Positions 32,869 to 40,908 of a stretch of DNA of 64,000 bases are shown here, piece after piece. Each line of letters opens with the position of its first letter. The stretch's first letter is position 1. The stretch spans positions 1-64,000 of the forward strand of contig NZ_JBFHFC010000011.1 of the NCBI RefSeq assembly GCF_041583835.1. Reading direction: 5' to 3'. Under the pieces are notes generated by a model. The model did no database searches. It was not told the DNA's origin and saw only the letters and a list, made by a program, of their open reading frames with translations. Made by a program: the position numbers and the translations under genes. Source of the DNA: Thiomicrorhabdus sp041583835 (GTDB lineage Bacteria; Pseudomonadota; Gammaproteobacteria; Thiomicrospirales; Thiomicrospiraceae).

Positions 32869-35280
32869 TTACTTGAATAACTCTTCCGTGATCTGACGAA
32901 TCTTGGTTTGAGTGATATCCGGAACCTTGGGTGCATTATCCTCTTTGAAGACCTCGAAGAATGCGCCCGGCGTGTCGGCAGGAACCGCTTCACCGGTGTC
33001 CGGATTAATCGGCACATTGACCAGTCCGTCCGGACGGGCAAACGGTACGTTTGGAGAATCCGCGAGTGCGACACGCATGTAATCGATCCAGATCGGCAAG
33101 GCAGCACGTCCGCCGACTTCTCTGCGTCCAAGTGTGGACGGTGTGTCGAATCCAACCCAGACCGTCGTTACCACATCCGGATTGAAACCGGAGAACCACG
33201 CGTCTTTTTGATCGTTGGTGGTACCGGTTTTACCGGCGATGTCTTCGCGTTTGAGGATATTGGCCTGTCTGCCGGAACCGTATCTGATGACATCCTGCAT
33301 CAGCGAGGTCGTGATGTAAGCGGTTTGCGGACTAATCACGCGCGGCGCACTGTTCGGATCGTCTTCCATACACTGTACCGCACAAGCGGTTTTCGGTTGG
33401 GCGCGGTAGATGACGTCGCCGTTGAAGTCGCGCACCTCTTTAATCAGGTACGGGCTGATCTTATAACCGGTATTGGCGAAGGTTGCATAAGCCTGCACGA
33501 TCTGCCAAGGCGTGAACTGCGCGCTACCCAAGGCTAACGACAGGTCGCGGTGCTTGTTCATCTCTTCTTCCGGCAAGCCGAAACGCTGCACGTAATCGAC
33601 GGTGTAGTTGATGCCGATTCGTTGCAATAGTCGGATTGAAACCAGGTTGCGCGAGTAAGCCAACGCTTTACGCAAACGGGTCGGGCCGTAGAACTGTCCC
33701 GAATAGTTTTCCGGACGCCAGACGTCTTCCAGTGCACGGTCGTGGAATACAACCGGTGCATCGTTGATGATGGTTGCCGGGGTCAGCCCTTTATCGAAGG
33801 CAGCTGTATATAAGAACGGTTTGAAGTTCGATCCCGGTTGGCGTTGGGCTTGAACCACACGGTTGAACTTGCTGCGGAAGTAGTCGAAACCTCCGACGAG
33901 TGCAAGAATTTGTCCGTCTTTAGGCGAAATCGAAATCAAAGCCGCTTCGGTTTGTGGGTCTTGAGCCAGTTGCCATTGACCGTTTAGTTCCTGTAAATAG
34001 ATGATGTCGCCGACTTTCAAAACATCCTGAGGTTTGGTCGGTTCAGGTCCCATTCGGTTGACGTCGATGTAAGGCGCCGCCCATTTCATGGTTTCGAAAG
34101 GCAGGCTGATGTCTTTTCCGTCCAGCATTAACACTTTGGTGTCGGTTTTAGCGAATTGGGTAACGATACCGGTTTTGAGGTGGCCGTATTTAGGCACTTC
34201 GTTAAGCACCTCTAACAAGGCTTCACGGTCGCTCATTTCAGTCGGTGTCAGGTGTTTAATCGGGCCGCGGTAACCGTGACGGCGTTCGTATTCCTGCAAT
34301 CCGTCTCTAACCGCCAGATTCGCTTCGTTTTGTAAACGGCTGTTGATGCTGGTGACGATAGTCAGCCCTTGTTTAAGTGCGTCTTCACCGAAGTGCTCTA
34401 CCGCAAAGCTGCGAGCCATTTCAGCAACGTAGCCGGCTTCAATGTCGATACGTGCTCCAATGCGTTGGGCATGGACTTCGACGGACTGAGCCTGCTGCAT
34501 CTCTTCTTCGGTGATGAAGCCCTGTTCGTACATACGGCGCAATACATAGTTACGGCGCAGCTTGGCTCGATCCGGATCGGCGATCGGATTGTAGGCGGAT
34601 GGCGCTTTCGGTAAACCGGCAATCATCGCGTATTCGTCCAGAGACAGTTCGTTGATTGGCTTGCCATAGTAGGTTTGCGCCGCTGCGGCGACTCCGTAAG
34701 AGCGGTAGCCTAGGAAAATTTTGTTGAGGTAGAGCGCCAGGATTTCCTGTTTGGTAATTTCATTTTCGATTTTATACGCGAGAATGATCTCGTTGAGTTT
34801 GCGCAGATAGGTCTTTTCTTTGGTTAGGAAGAAGTTACGAGCCACCTGCATGGTGATGGTCGAGCCCCCGGATTTCTTGCTTCCGGTAGAGACCAGTTCG
34901 TAAACTGCACGTGCTAGACCTTTGAAATCGACCCCCCCGTGTTCGAAGAAGCTTTCGTCTTCTGCGGAGATGATCGCTTGAGTCATACGCTCGGGAATTT
35001 CAGTGTAATCCAGAGGAATACGTTTTTTGGTTCCGATCTCGCTAATCAGTCTGCCGTCTTCGCTGACGATACGAAGAGGCACTTGATAGGTAACGTCTTT
35101 TAAAGCGGTTGCATCAGGCAGGGTTGGATAGACGGTGAACACATAAACCATCATCGCCAATAGCGGCGTCACGAAGAAACTGATAAATACGGTCAACCAG
35201 ACAAAGCGTTTGAGTTTACGTTTTGGCTTTGTCGGCGTTTCTGGTTGTGAATCTGGTGATTGAGGGTTTGTGTCGCTCAT
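32869..35280 (-). CDS. mrcA: Penicillin-binding protein 1A (bifunctional class A)
   Basis: An 803-residue inner-membrane peptidoglycan synthase. A single transmembrane helix (about 28-50) precedes the glycosyltransferase domain, with EDESFFEHGG and GGSTITMQVARNFFL. An OB-like insertion follows and then the transpeptidase domain with the SxxK motif in QPGSNFKPFLY, SRN and KTGTTND. Length and domain order match E. coli PBP1A (about 850). A TATAAT box is about 70 bases upstream. Confidence 0.95.
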   Translation of the reverse strand: MSDTNPQSPDSQPETPTKPKRKLKRFVWLTVFISFFVTPLLAMMVYVFTVYPTLPDATALKDVTYQVPLRIVSEDGRLISEIGTKKRIPLDYTEIPERMTQAIISAEDESFFEHGGVDFKGLARAVYELVSTGSKKSGGSTITMQVARNFFLTKEKTYLRKLNEIILAYKIENEITKQEILALYLNKIFLGYRSYGVAAAAQTYYGKPINELSLDEYAMIAGLPKAPSAYNPIADPDRAKLRRNYVLRRMYEQGFITEEEMQQAQSVEVHAQRIGARIDIEAGYVAEMARSFAVEHFGEDALKQGLTIVTSINSRLQNEANLAVRDGLQEYERRHGYRGPIKHLTPTEMSDREALLEVLNEVPKYGHLKTGIVTQFAKTDTKVLMLDGKDISLPFETMKWAAPYIDVNRMGPEPTKPQDVLKVGDIIYLQELNGQWQLAQDPQTEAALISISPKDGQILALVGGFDYFRSKFNRVVQAQRQPGSNFKPFLYTAAFDKGLTPATIINDAPVVFHDRALEDVWRPENYSGQFYGPTRLRKALAYSRNLVSIRLLQRIGINYTVDYVQRFGLPEEEMNKHRDLSLALGSAQFTPWQIVQAYATFANTGYKISPYLIKEVRDFNGDVIYRAQPKTACAVQCMEDDPNSAPRVISPQTAYITTSLMQDVIRYGSGRQANILKREDIAGKTGTTNDQKDAWFSGFNPDVVTTVWVGFDTPSTLGRREVGGRAALPIWIDYMRVALADSPNVPFARPDGLVNVPINPDTGEAVPADTPGAFFEVFKEDNAPKVPDITQTKIRQITEELFK

Positions 35281-35346
35281 AAGTGCTCTGGTTTTGCCGT
35301 TTTAACTGGTTTATTAATTAGTTATCAGACGTTGAAAACAGTCGTC

Positions 35347-35352
35347 ATTATA
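35347..35352 (-). promoter_or_regulatory. -10 box candidate for the PBP1A gene
   Basis: TATAAT on the minus strand about 70 bases before the start codon; no good -35 hexamer is visible. Confidence 0.35.
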
Positions 35353-35410
35353 CCTTCTTATTATTTGAAAAGGCATGGGACACATTAAAAGTAATCGATT
35401 CTAAAATGCA

Positions 35411-35436
35411 AAAAGCCCGGCATTTGCCGGGCTTTT
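35411..35436 (-). terminator. Bidirectional intrinsic terminator
   Basis: GCCCGGC and GCCGGGC pair around ATTT, with four A before and five T after. On the minus strand it ends the transcript of the small membrane protein gene upstream of PBP1A. Confidence 0.9.
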
Positions 35437-35467
35437 TAATTCTCAAGCTACTTTAAAGGGGAGTTGC

Positions 35468-35683
35468 TTAAGAGTTCTTGCTGTAACGACCGCTTTTGAT
35501 GTCGCTCCACATCAAATACAAGTTACCTACTAGGATGAAGGCAATTGCAGAAACAACACCGATGACACCGATAGCAACCTGGATAGATTGTGGCAGGATA
35601 TCCGCCCAAATTCCTAGTAGAACAGCTAAAGGAACCACTACCGCTACAACGATGGTTAATAGCATTTTTATTAAATTACTCAT
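35468..35683 (-). CDS. Small two-helix membrane protein of unknown function
   Basis: A 71-residue protein with two hydrophobic helices (about 5-24 and 33-57) and a short basic C-terminal tail. I start it at ATG 35683, which has GAGG upstream; the longer in-frame start at 35782 adds 33 residues without a ribosome-binding site. It has its own terminator, which argues that it is a real, independently expressed gene. No family recognised. Confidence 0.65.
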   Translation of the reverse strand: MSNLIKMLLTIVVAVVVPLAVLLGIWADILPQSIQVAIGVIGVVSAIAFILVGNLYLMWSDIKSGRYSKNS

Positions 35684-35827
35684 AGTAATGCGCCTCAGAT
35701 AAAATATTATTGGTTTTATAACAGTTGGAACTATACTTTTGTTAAAGTCGAATTTCAAATAAAAATGATTGATTTCAATCAAGAAATACAGCTAATCCAT
35801 TTCCGGTTCAGGATGTTAATTAATTGA

Positions 35828-36697
35828 TTATTCAATATTTTGCACTTGTTCGCGCATCTGTTCGATCAGTACTTTGAGTTCAACGCCGATTTGCGAAGTG
35901 CGGCTATCGGCCGATTTGGAACCCAACGTATTGGCTTCGCGATTAAGTTCCTGCATTAAAAAGTCGAGTCTGCGGCCAATAGCGTCTTTCGACTCCATGA
36001 CGTGACGTACTTCCGTTAAATGCGTGCGCAAGCGGTCCAACTCTTCATGCACATCCAGCTTTTGTGCCAGAATCGCCACTTCCTGATGTACACGCATTTC
36101 GTCGAACTCTTCCAGTAGGCTGGCGATACGCTGCCTTAACTTTTCGGTTTGAGTGGCGATGATTTCCGGTAGCAATTGTTGCGCTTCGTCGATATAACCG
36201 TCAATCGCATCGCAGCGTTGCAGGATGATCTCTTTTAAGGCGGCCCCTTCCCGCAAACGGTGTTCGTTCAGGGCGGTGATGGTTTGCTGCAATCCTGCGA
36301 AAAGATCCGTTTCGCGCTGCTCCAAGACGGTTTCGTCAAGTTCGTCGCTGCCCAACACGCCCGGCCAGTTAAGGATTTCCAACGGATTGACTTGAGTCGC
36401 TTCCATTAAGGTTTGCTGTACTTCACAGACCGCTTGCGACAAGGGCTGAAGCACGGCCTGATTGACCTTGAATGCCTGATCGGATTGGTTGTCGTATACT
36501 TTTAGGCTGACTTCGACCTTACCTCGATGGAGTAACTGTTTGAGTTGGTCGCGGATTTTCATTTCAAGGTGACGTTGGTTGTCCGGTAGCTTGAAATACG
36601 TTTCCAGATAGCGTTGATTGACCGAACGAATTTCCCAGCTGAAATTACCCCAATCCGTCGTTATTTGCGTGCGTGCGAAAGCGGTCATGCTTTTCAT
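35828..36697 (-). CDS. yicC: YicC-family protein (endoribonuclease)
   Basis: The 289-residue product starts at ATG 36697 (MKSMTAFAR, GGAG upstream) rather than seven codons earlier, since the family begins with this segment. The conserved EIRSVNQRYLE and the C-terminal GRRLDFLMQELNREANTLGSK identify YicC, a conserved bacterial ribonuclease implicated in small-RNA turnover. It is divergent from rdgB; in many gammaproteobacteria it neighbours gmk or rph. Confidence 0.92.
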   Translation of the reverse strand: MKSMTAFARTQITTDWGNFSWEIRSVNQRYLETYFKLPDNQRHLEMKIRDQLKQLLHRGKVEVSLKVYDNQSDQAFKVNQAVLQPLSQAVCEVQQTLMEATQVNPLEILNWPGVLGSDELDETVLEQRETDLFAGLQQTITALNEHRLREGAALKEIILQRCDAIDGYIDEAQQLLPEIIATQTEKLRQRIASLLEEFDEMRVHQEVAILAQKLDVHEELDRLRTHLTEVRHVMESKDAIGRRLDFLMQELNREANTLGSKSADSRTSQIGVELKVLIEQMREQVQNIE

Positions 36698-36850
36698 CGT
36701 TAGACTCCATCGTCCCACTTAAAAGTGCCTTGGTTTATAATGCATCCCATTCTACCGCTTATTAAGAGAAAGGGAACAGTGCGAGTGTTCATCGTCTCGG
36801 CTACGGCGATTGATTCCGATTAAATTTTAAAGGATGTACTGGAGAAGGGA

Positions 36851-37453
36851 ATGAATCAGGTTGTATTGGCTACCGGTAATGCAGGCAAAATTAAGGAAAT
36901 GACGGAAATCCTGCAGCCTTTGGGTTGGGGGGTGAAACCGCAGTTCGAGTTCTTTAAAGGTGAAGCCGACGAGACCGGATTGTCGTTTATCGAGAATGCG
37001 ATTTTAAAAGCACGTTTTGCTTGCGAGCAAACCGGTTTGCCTGCGATTGCCGATGATTCCGGTATTGAGGTGACGGCGCTGCAAGGACGTCCGGGTATTT
37101 ATTCGGCACGTTATGCGGGGCAGAAAGCCAGTGACGAAGACAACTTGCAGAAACTGCTGGCGGATATGGACGAGGTGCCTCCGTGTATGCGTCAGGCGAG
37201 TTACTATTGTGCAATGGTGTTTTGTCGTCACGCCGCCGATCCGACGCCGTTAATCGGATTGGGTCGCTGGAAAGGCGAAATCGGCCACGAACCGAAAGGC
37301 GACGGGGGGTTCGGTTACGACCCGATCTTTGTTCTGCCGGAACTTGGAAAAACCGCGGCGGAAATCTCCAAGGAAGAGAAAAACCGCGTCAGCCATCGTG
37401 CTCAGGCGTTGAATGCGTTGGTAGAGCAAATCAAAGGGTTGGGACATTATTAG
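36851..37453 (+). CDS. rdgB: XTP/dITP diphosphatase (RdgB/HAM1)
   Basis: The 200-residue pyrophosphatase removes non-canonical purine nucleotides such as ITP and XTP. Visible are LATGNAGKIKEM near the start, the FIENAILKA helix and the catalytic DDSGIEV segment, then GFGYDPIF and the SHRAQAL C-terminal block. GGAGAAGG precedes the ATG. It is followed by a strong two-way terminator. Confidence 0.95.
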   Translation: MNQVVLATGNAGKIKEMTEILQPLGWGVKPQFEFFKGEADETGLSFIENAILKARFACEQTGLPAIADDSGIEVTALQGRPGIYSARYAGQKASDEDNLQKLLADMDEVPPCMRQASYYCAMVFCRHAADPTPLIGLGRWKGEIGHEPKGDGGFGYDPIFVLPELGKTAAEISKEEKNRVSHRAQALNALVEQIKGLGHY

Positions 37454-37482
37454 GATTCGATCAAAATCCGTGTTCCAAACTG

Positions 37483-37519
37483 AACAGGCCCGGTCGGAAT
37501 GTTTCGAACCGGGCCTGTT
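37483..37519. terminator. Bidirectional terminator between rdgB and the MBL nuclease gene
   Basis: A 12-bp perfect stem (AACAGGCCCGGT with ACCGGGCCTGTT) surrounds a 13-base loop and is followed by a T-rich stretch (TGGTTTT) on the plus strand. The two genes converge here. Confidence 0.8.
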
Positions 37520-37538
37520 TGGTTTTACGTGATGTTAT

Positions 37539-38936
37539 TTAAATCCAGACCTCTTCGGCATATTCGACGATATGCACGGTTTTATCCAGTTTTTCCTCAA
37601 TGACCTGTTTGAAGATTTCTTGTTTGTCGCGTTCGCCGTGAATTAAAAATACCTTGCCGAGTTGTTTAAACTCCTGCATCCACTGAATCAGTTCGTTTTG
37701 ATCGGCATGGGCGGAGAAACCGTTGATCATATGAATTTTGGCGCGTACTTTGATTTTTTCTCGGTAGATGCGAATCTCGTCGGCACCGTCAACCAGTATT
37801 CGACCAAGCGTTCCTTCGGCCTGATAACCGACAAACAAGACGCTGTTACGTTGGTTCCAGAGGCGGTGTTTGAAGTGATGTAATATGCGTCCGCCGCTGC
37901 ACATGCCGCTTCCAGCGATGATGATACAGCCACTTTCTTCATCGTTGATGCGGATGGAATCTTCGCCTTTCAGGGTGTACTCGAGATAAGGAAAATCGAA
38001 TACCGAACCGTCGCGATTGAATAGCTCATTTGCCGACTGGTTAAGGTCGTTGCGGTAGCGATTATAGATCTCGGTGGCGCGGATCGCCATCGGCGAATCG
38101 ACATACACTTTGCACGGCGGCAGTTCTTTGTCGTAATACATCTGTTTCAGCAGTACCAGGATCTCTTGAGTACGTTCGATCGCAAACGACGGAATCATCA
38201 CGTTCCCTTGATTGGTCAAGGTTTCTGTAATCGCTTGTTTGAACTCTTCAATGCTGGATTCCAGCGAGCGATGGTTGCGATCGCCGTAGGTCGATTCGAT
38301 GTAAAGTGCGTCGGCGTGTTCGACCGGTGACGGTGACGGCATTACCATATCGTTACGGTTTCCCAGGTCGCCGCTGAAAACGACGGTCTTACTTTCGCCG
38401 TTTTCTTTGAAATCGATTTGAATGGTAGAGGAGCCGAGAATATGACCGGCGTTGCGGAACGTGACCTGTACCTCGTTAGTAACGTTGATCGGTTTATCGT
38501 AATCCGCGTACTGGATATTTAGGTCGAACACGTCACGTACGTCTTCGATGGTGTAGAGCGGTTCTTTGACCTGGTCTTCTTCACCGCGGCGCAGCGCTTT
38601 TTTCAGTTCGGTTTTATGATCTTCTTCGGCGATCTTGGCGCTGTCGAGCAGAACCACTTCAGCTAGCTCCATCGTCGAACGCAGAGTGATGATGCGGCCG
38701 TCGAAGCCTTCTTTTACCAACTTCGGTATGCGTCCGACGTGATCGAGGTGCGCATGGGTAATCAGCAATACATCCACTTCTTTCGGGTCAAATCCAAATT
38801 CCTCGGAAGAACGTTTTTCGACACGGCCTTGAAACATACCGCAGTCGACAAGGATTTTGGGTCCGTGCTTTAGTTGTAGAAAATGGCAGGAGCCGGTGAC
38901 GGTTTCCGCCGCGCCAAAAGATTGAATTGGAGTCAT
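37539..38936 (-). CDS. MBL-fold/beta-CASP RNA-processing exonuclease
   Basis: A 465-residue metallo-beta-lactamase protein with the metal-binding THAHLDHVG motif near residue 62, later metal ligands (GHILGSS, FSGDLG) and a beta-CASP domain with STYGDRNH. This is the RNA-specificity exonuclease / CPSF73-like subfamily, so a role in RNA processing or turnover is likely. It is a single gene; an extended -10 (TGTTATAGT) lies on the minus strand at 38972-38980. Confidence 0.9.
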   Translation of the reverse strand: MTPIQSFGAAETVTGSCHFLQLKHGPKILVDCGMFQGRVEKRSSEEFGFDPKEVDVLLITHAHLDHVGRIPKLVKEGFDGRIITLRSTMELAEVVLLDSAKIAEEDHKTELKKALRRGEEDQVKEPLYTIEDVRDVFDLNIQYADYDKPINVTNEVQVTFRNAGHILGSSTIQIDFKENGESKTVVFSGDLGNRNDMVMPSPSPVEHADALYIESTYGDRNHRSLESSIEEFKQAITETLTNQGNVMIPSFAIERTQEILVLLKQMYYDKELPPCKVYVDSPMAIRATEIYNRYRNDLNQSANELFNRDGSVFDFPYLEYTLKGEDSIRINDEESGCIIIAGSGMCSGGRILHHFKHRLWNQRNSVLFVGYQAEGTLGRILVDGADEIRIYREKIKVRAKIHMINGFSAHADQNELIQWMQEFKQLGKVFLIHGERDKQEIFKQVIEEKLDKTVHIVEYAEEVWI

Positions 38937-39092
38937 GAAACTGTTCCTGAAGTAAATTGAAACGCCGCGCCACTATAACATCGATTGATTGTTTATGACT
39001 TGAGCAAAATCAACAGGCCTGTCGGTTCTGTCGTCGCACTGATTTTTTCGTGATGAGTGCTATGAGCGGCGTCTTTAGAGTTTTGGTTGTAA

Positions 39093-39479
39093 TTATTGAT
39101 AATCCAGCGTGACGTTAACCCCTTTGTTGGATATCAGGTAATCGCGCCCCATGCCGCTGTTAGCCATGGTGCCTTTGATGTTGTGTTGTCCTCGAACGAC
39201 ACGGCCGACAGGGATGACCTGGCCGTCCTTAACGCACTGGGAAGAGGATAAATCGTATTCATAACGTAAACGTTGCTTGTTTAAAAATGCGTTGGCTTCC
39301 AGGATGCACCCCTTGGCTTGACCTTGGGTAACCCGCATGGAGACTTTTTGCGGTTTGTCGCCTTGAACGGCGTTTAAAAGTATGGCTCTGGTTGGCGGTT
39401 CGCCGGCGTACGCGGGTAGGATTAAGGTGAGTAATGTCAGGTTGATAACGCTTAAAATCCAATTTTTCAGATTCATCAT
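39093..39479 (-). CDS. Secreted protein of unknown function
   Basis: A 128-residue protein with a signal peptide (about 1-25, cleavage after AYA). The mature part of about 103 residues contains two cysteines (QAKGCILEAN and SSSQCVKDG), which could form a disulfide, and otherwise looks beta-rich. GGAGG precedes two adjacent ATG codons. It has no obvious partner: it lies alone between the MBL gene and hemW. I do not recognise a family. Confidence 0.6.
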   Translation of the reverse strand: MMNLKNWILSVINLTLLTLILPAYAGEPPTRAILLNAVQGDKPQKVSMRVTQGQAKGCILEANAFLNKQRLRYEYDLSSSQCVKDGQVIPVGRVVRGQHNIKGTMANSGMGRDYLISNKGVNVTLDYQ

Positions 39480-39759
39480 GAAGTCCTCCGGCGGATATTT
39501 GATGACTGTTAAAGCGGTTAAGCTTATTTAATGAATCGCTAAGTAGACGTGAAAAGTAGTAAAAATTATCGTCCATATAGTGATAATTAAGTATCTCCTA
39601 ATGTTTAATTCAATTTCAATGAAAACAACCATTTAATTTCTACTGTTAAGCATAAAAACAAATGATAACCCTAGCAAAATAGCCGATATTGAAGAGGTGA
39701 AAGGGAGTAGAATAATCGGCAAATACAGACGTGTTGATTTTATTGTTTGAGAGTTTTTT

Positions 39760-40908
39760 GTGAATTTTACCCAACCGATTCCTTTGAGTTTATATGTGCA
39801 CTATCCGTGGTGCGTACAGAAATGCCCATATTGTGATTTCAATTCTCACACTCTGAAACAAAATGCCGACGAAGCCGCATACATAGAAACTATGTTGAAA
39901 CAATTGGAGCAGACGTTGCCGCTTATCTGGGGACGCCCTATCAAATCGATCTTTTTTGGCGGCGGCACCCCGAGTTTGATTTCCGAAGCCGGACTGAACC
40001 GTTTTATGTCGCAAGCGCGCGCTTTGTTGGGATTCGGGCCGGAAATCGAAATTACCTTGGAAGCCAATCCGGGGACGGTTGATTTCGGTAAATTCGACGG
40101 TTTCCGTCAGGCCGGAATCAACCGGCTTTCCATGGGTATCCAAAGTTTTGCCGACGACAAGCTGCAAGCTTTGGGACGTATCCACAGTTCGCAAGAGGCG
40201 CACAAAGCCATCGAAGCCGCGCGTAAGGCGGGGTTTGAAAACTTCAATCTGGATTTGATGTTCGCTTTGCCGAACCAGTCTTTGGAACAGGCGATCGCGG
40301 ATGTTGAAACCGCCATCGAATTTGAACCGCCGCATCTTTCCCACTATCAATTGACCCTTGAACCGAACACGCCGTTTTACAAGCAGCCACCAGTGTTGCC
40401 GGACGAAGATCTGGCGTGGGAAATGCAGCAGGCCTGCCAGCAGCGTTTGGCCGAAGCCGGTTATCGGCATTACGAAGTTTCCGCTTATGCCCAGCCTAAT
40501 CGCGCTTGTCGTCATAATTTGAACTACTGGGAATTTGGTGACTACATCGGTTTGGGTGCGGGCGCACACGGTAAAATCACTTCGCCGCCGGAAGGCAAGA
40601 TTTGGCGGACTCAGATGCCGGCATCGCCCGGAGGTTATGTCGAAGAGATGATGCGTCCGAATCCGGGACGGATCACGTTGGTCGGCGAGATGGATGCCGT
40701 ATTCGAATTCATGTTAAATGCATTGCGTTTGCAGGACGGTTTTGATTTGCAGTTGTTCAATCTCCGAACCGGGTTGCCGTTAAGTTTGATTCAGTCGCAA
40801 TTGGATGAGATGGAATCAAAGCGTTGGGCGCAGATCGAAAATAACCATTTGCGTTTGACCGCTTTGGGTCAACAATATTTGAATGATGTGGTAGGGTTGT
40901 TTTTATGA
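39760..40908 (+). CDS. hemW: Radical-SAM protein HemW
   Basis: The 382-residue protein has the radical SAM C-x3-C-x2-C cluster motif (CVQKCPYCDF, residues 17-26) and the HNxxYW motif (HNLNYW) that marks HemW, the heme chaperone, instead of the coproporphyrinogen dehydrogenase HemN. The start is GTG at 39760 with GAGAG upstream. It overlaps the AsmA-family gene by four bases (ATGA). Confidence 0.92.
   Translation: MNFTQPIPLSLYVHYPWCVQKCPYCDFNSHTLKQNADEAAYIETMLKQLEQTLPLIWGRPIKSIFFGGGTPSLISEAGLNRFMSQARALLGFGPEIEITLEANPGTVDFGKFDGFRQAGINRLSMGIQSFADDKLQALGRIHSSQEAHKAIEAARKAGFENFNLDLMFALPNQSLEQAIADVETAIEFEPPHLSHYQLTLEPNTPFYKQPPVLPDEDLAWEMQQACQQRLAEAGYRHYEVSAYAQPNRACRHNLNYWEFGDYIGLGAGAHGKITSPPEGKIWRTQMPASPGGYVEEMMRPNPGRITLVGEMDAVFEFMLNALRLQDGFDLQLFNLRTGLPLSLIQSQLDEMESKRWAQIENNHLRLTALGQQYLNDVVGLFL

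Noticed and set aside
32649..33155. 168-codon minus-strand frame at the end of the PBP1A gene
   Set aside because: It overlaps PBP1A and the fructosamine kinase in another frame and has the Arg/Ser-rich composition of a shadow.
39790..40569. 259-codon open frame on the minus strand
   Set aside because: Antisense to hemW, whose frame has all radical-SAM and HNxxYW motifs.
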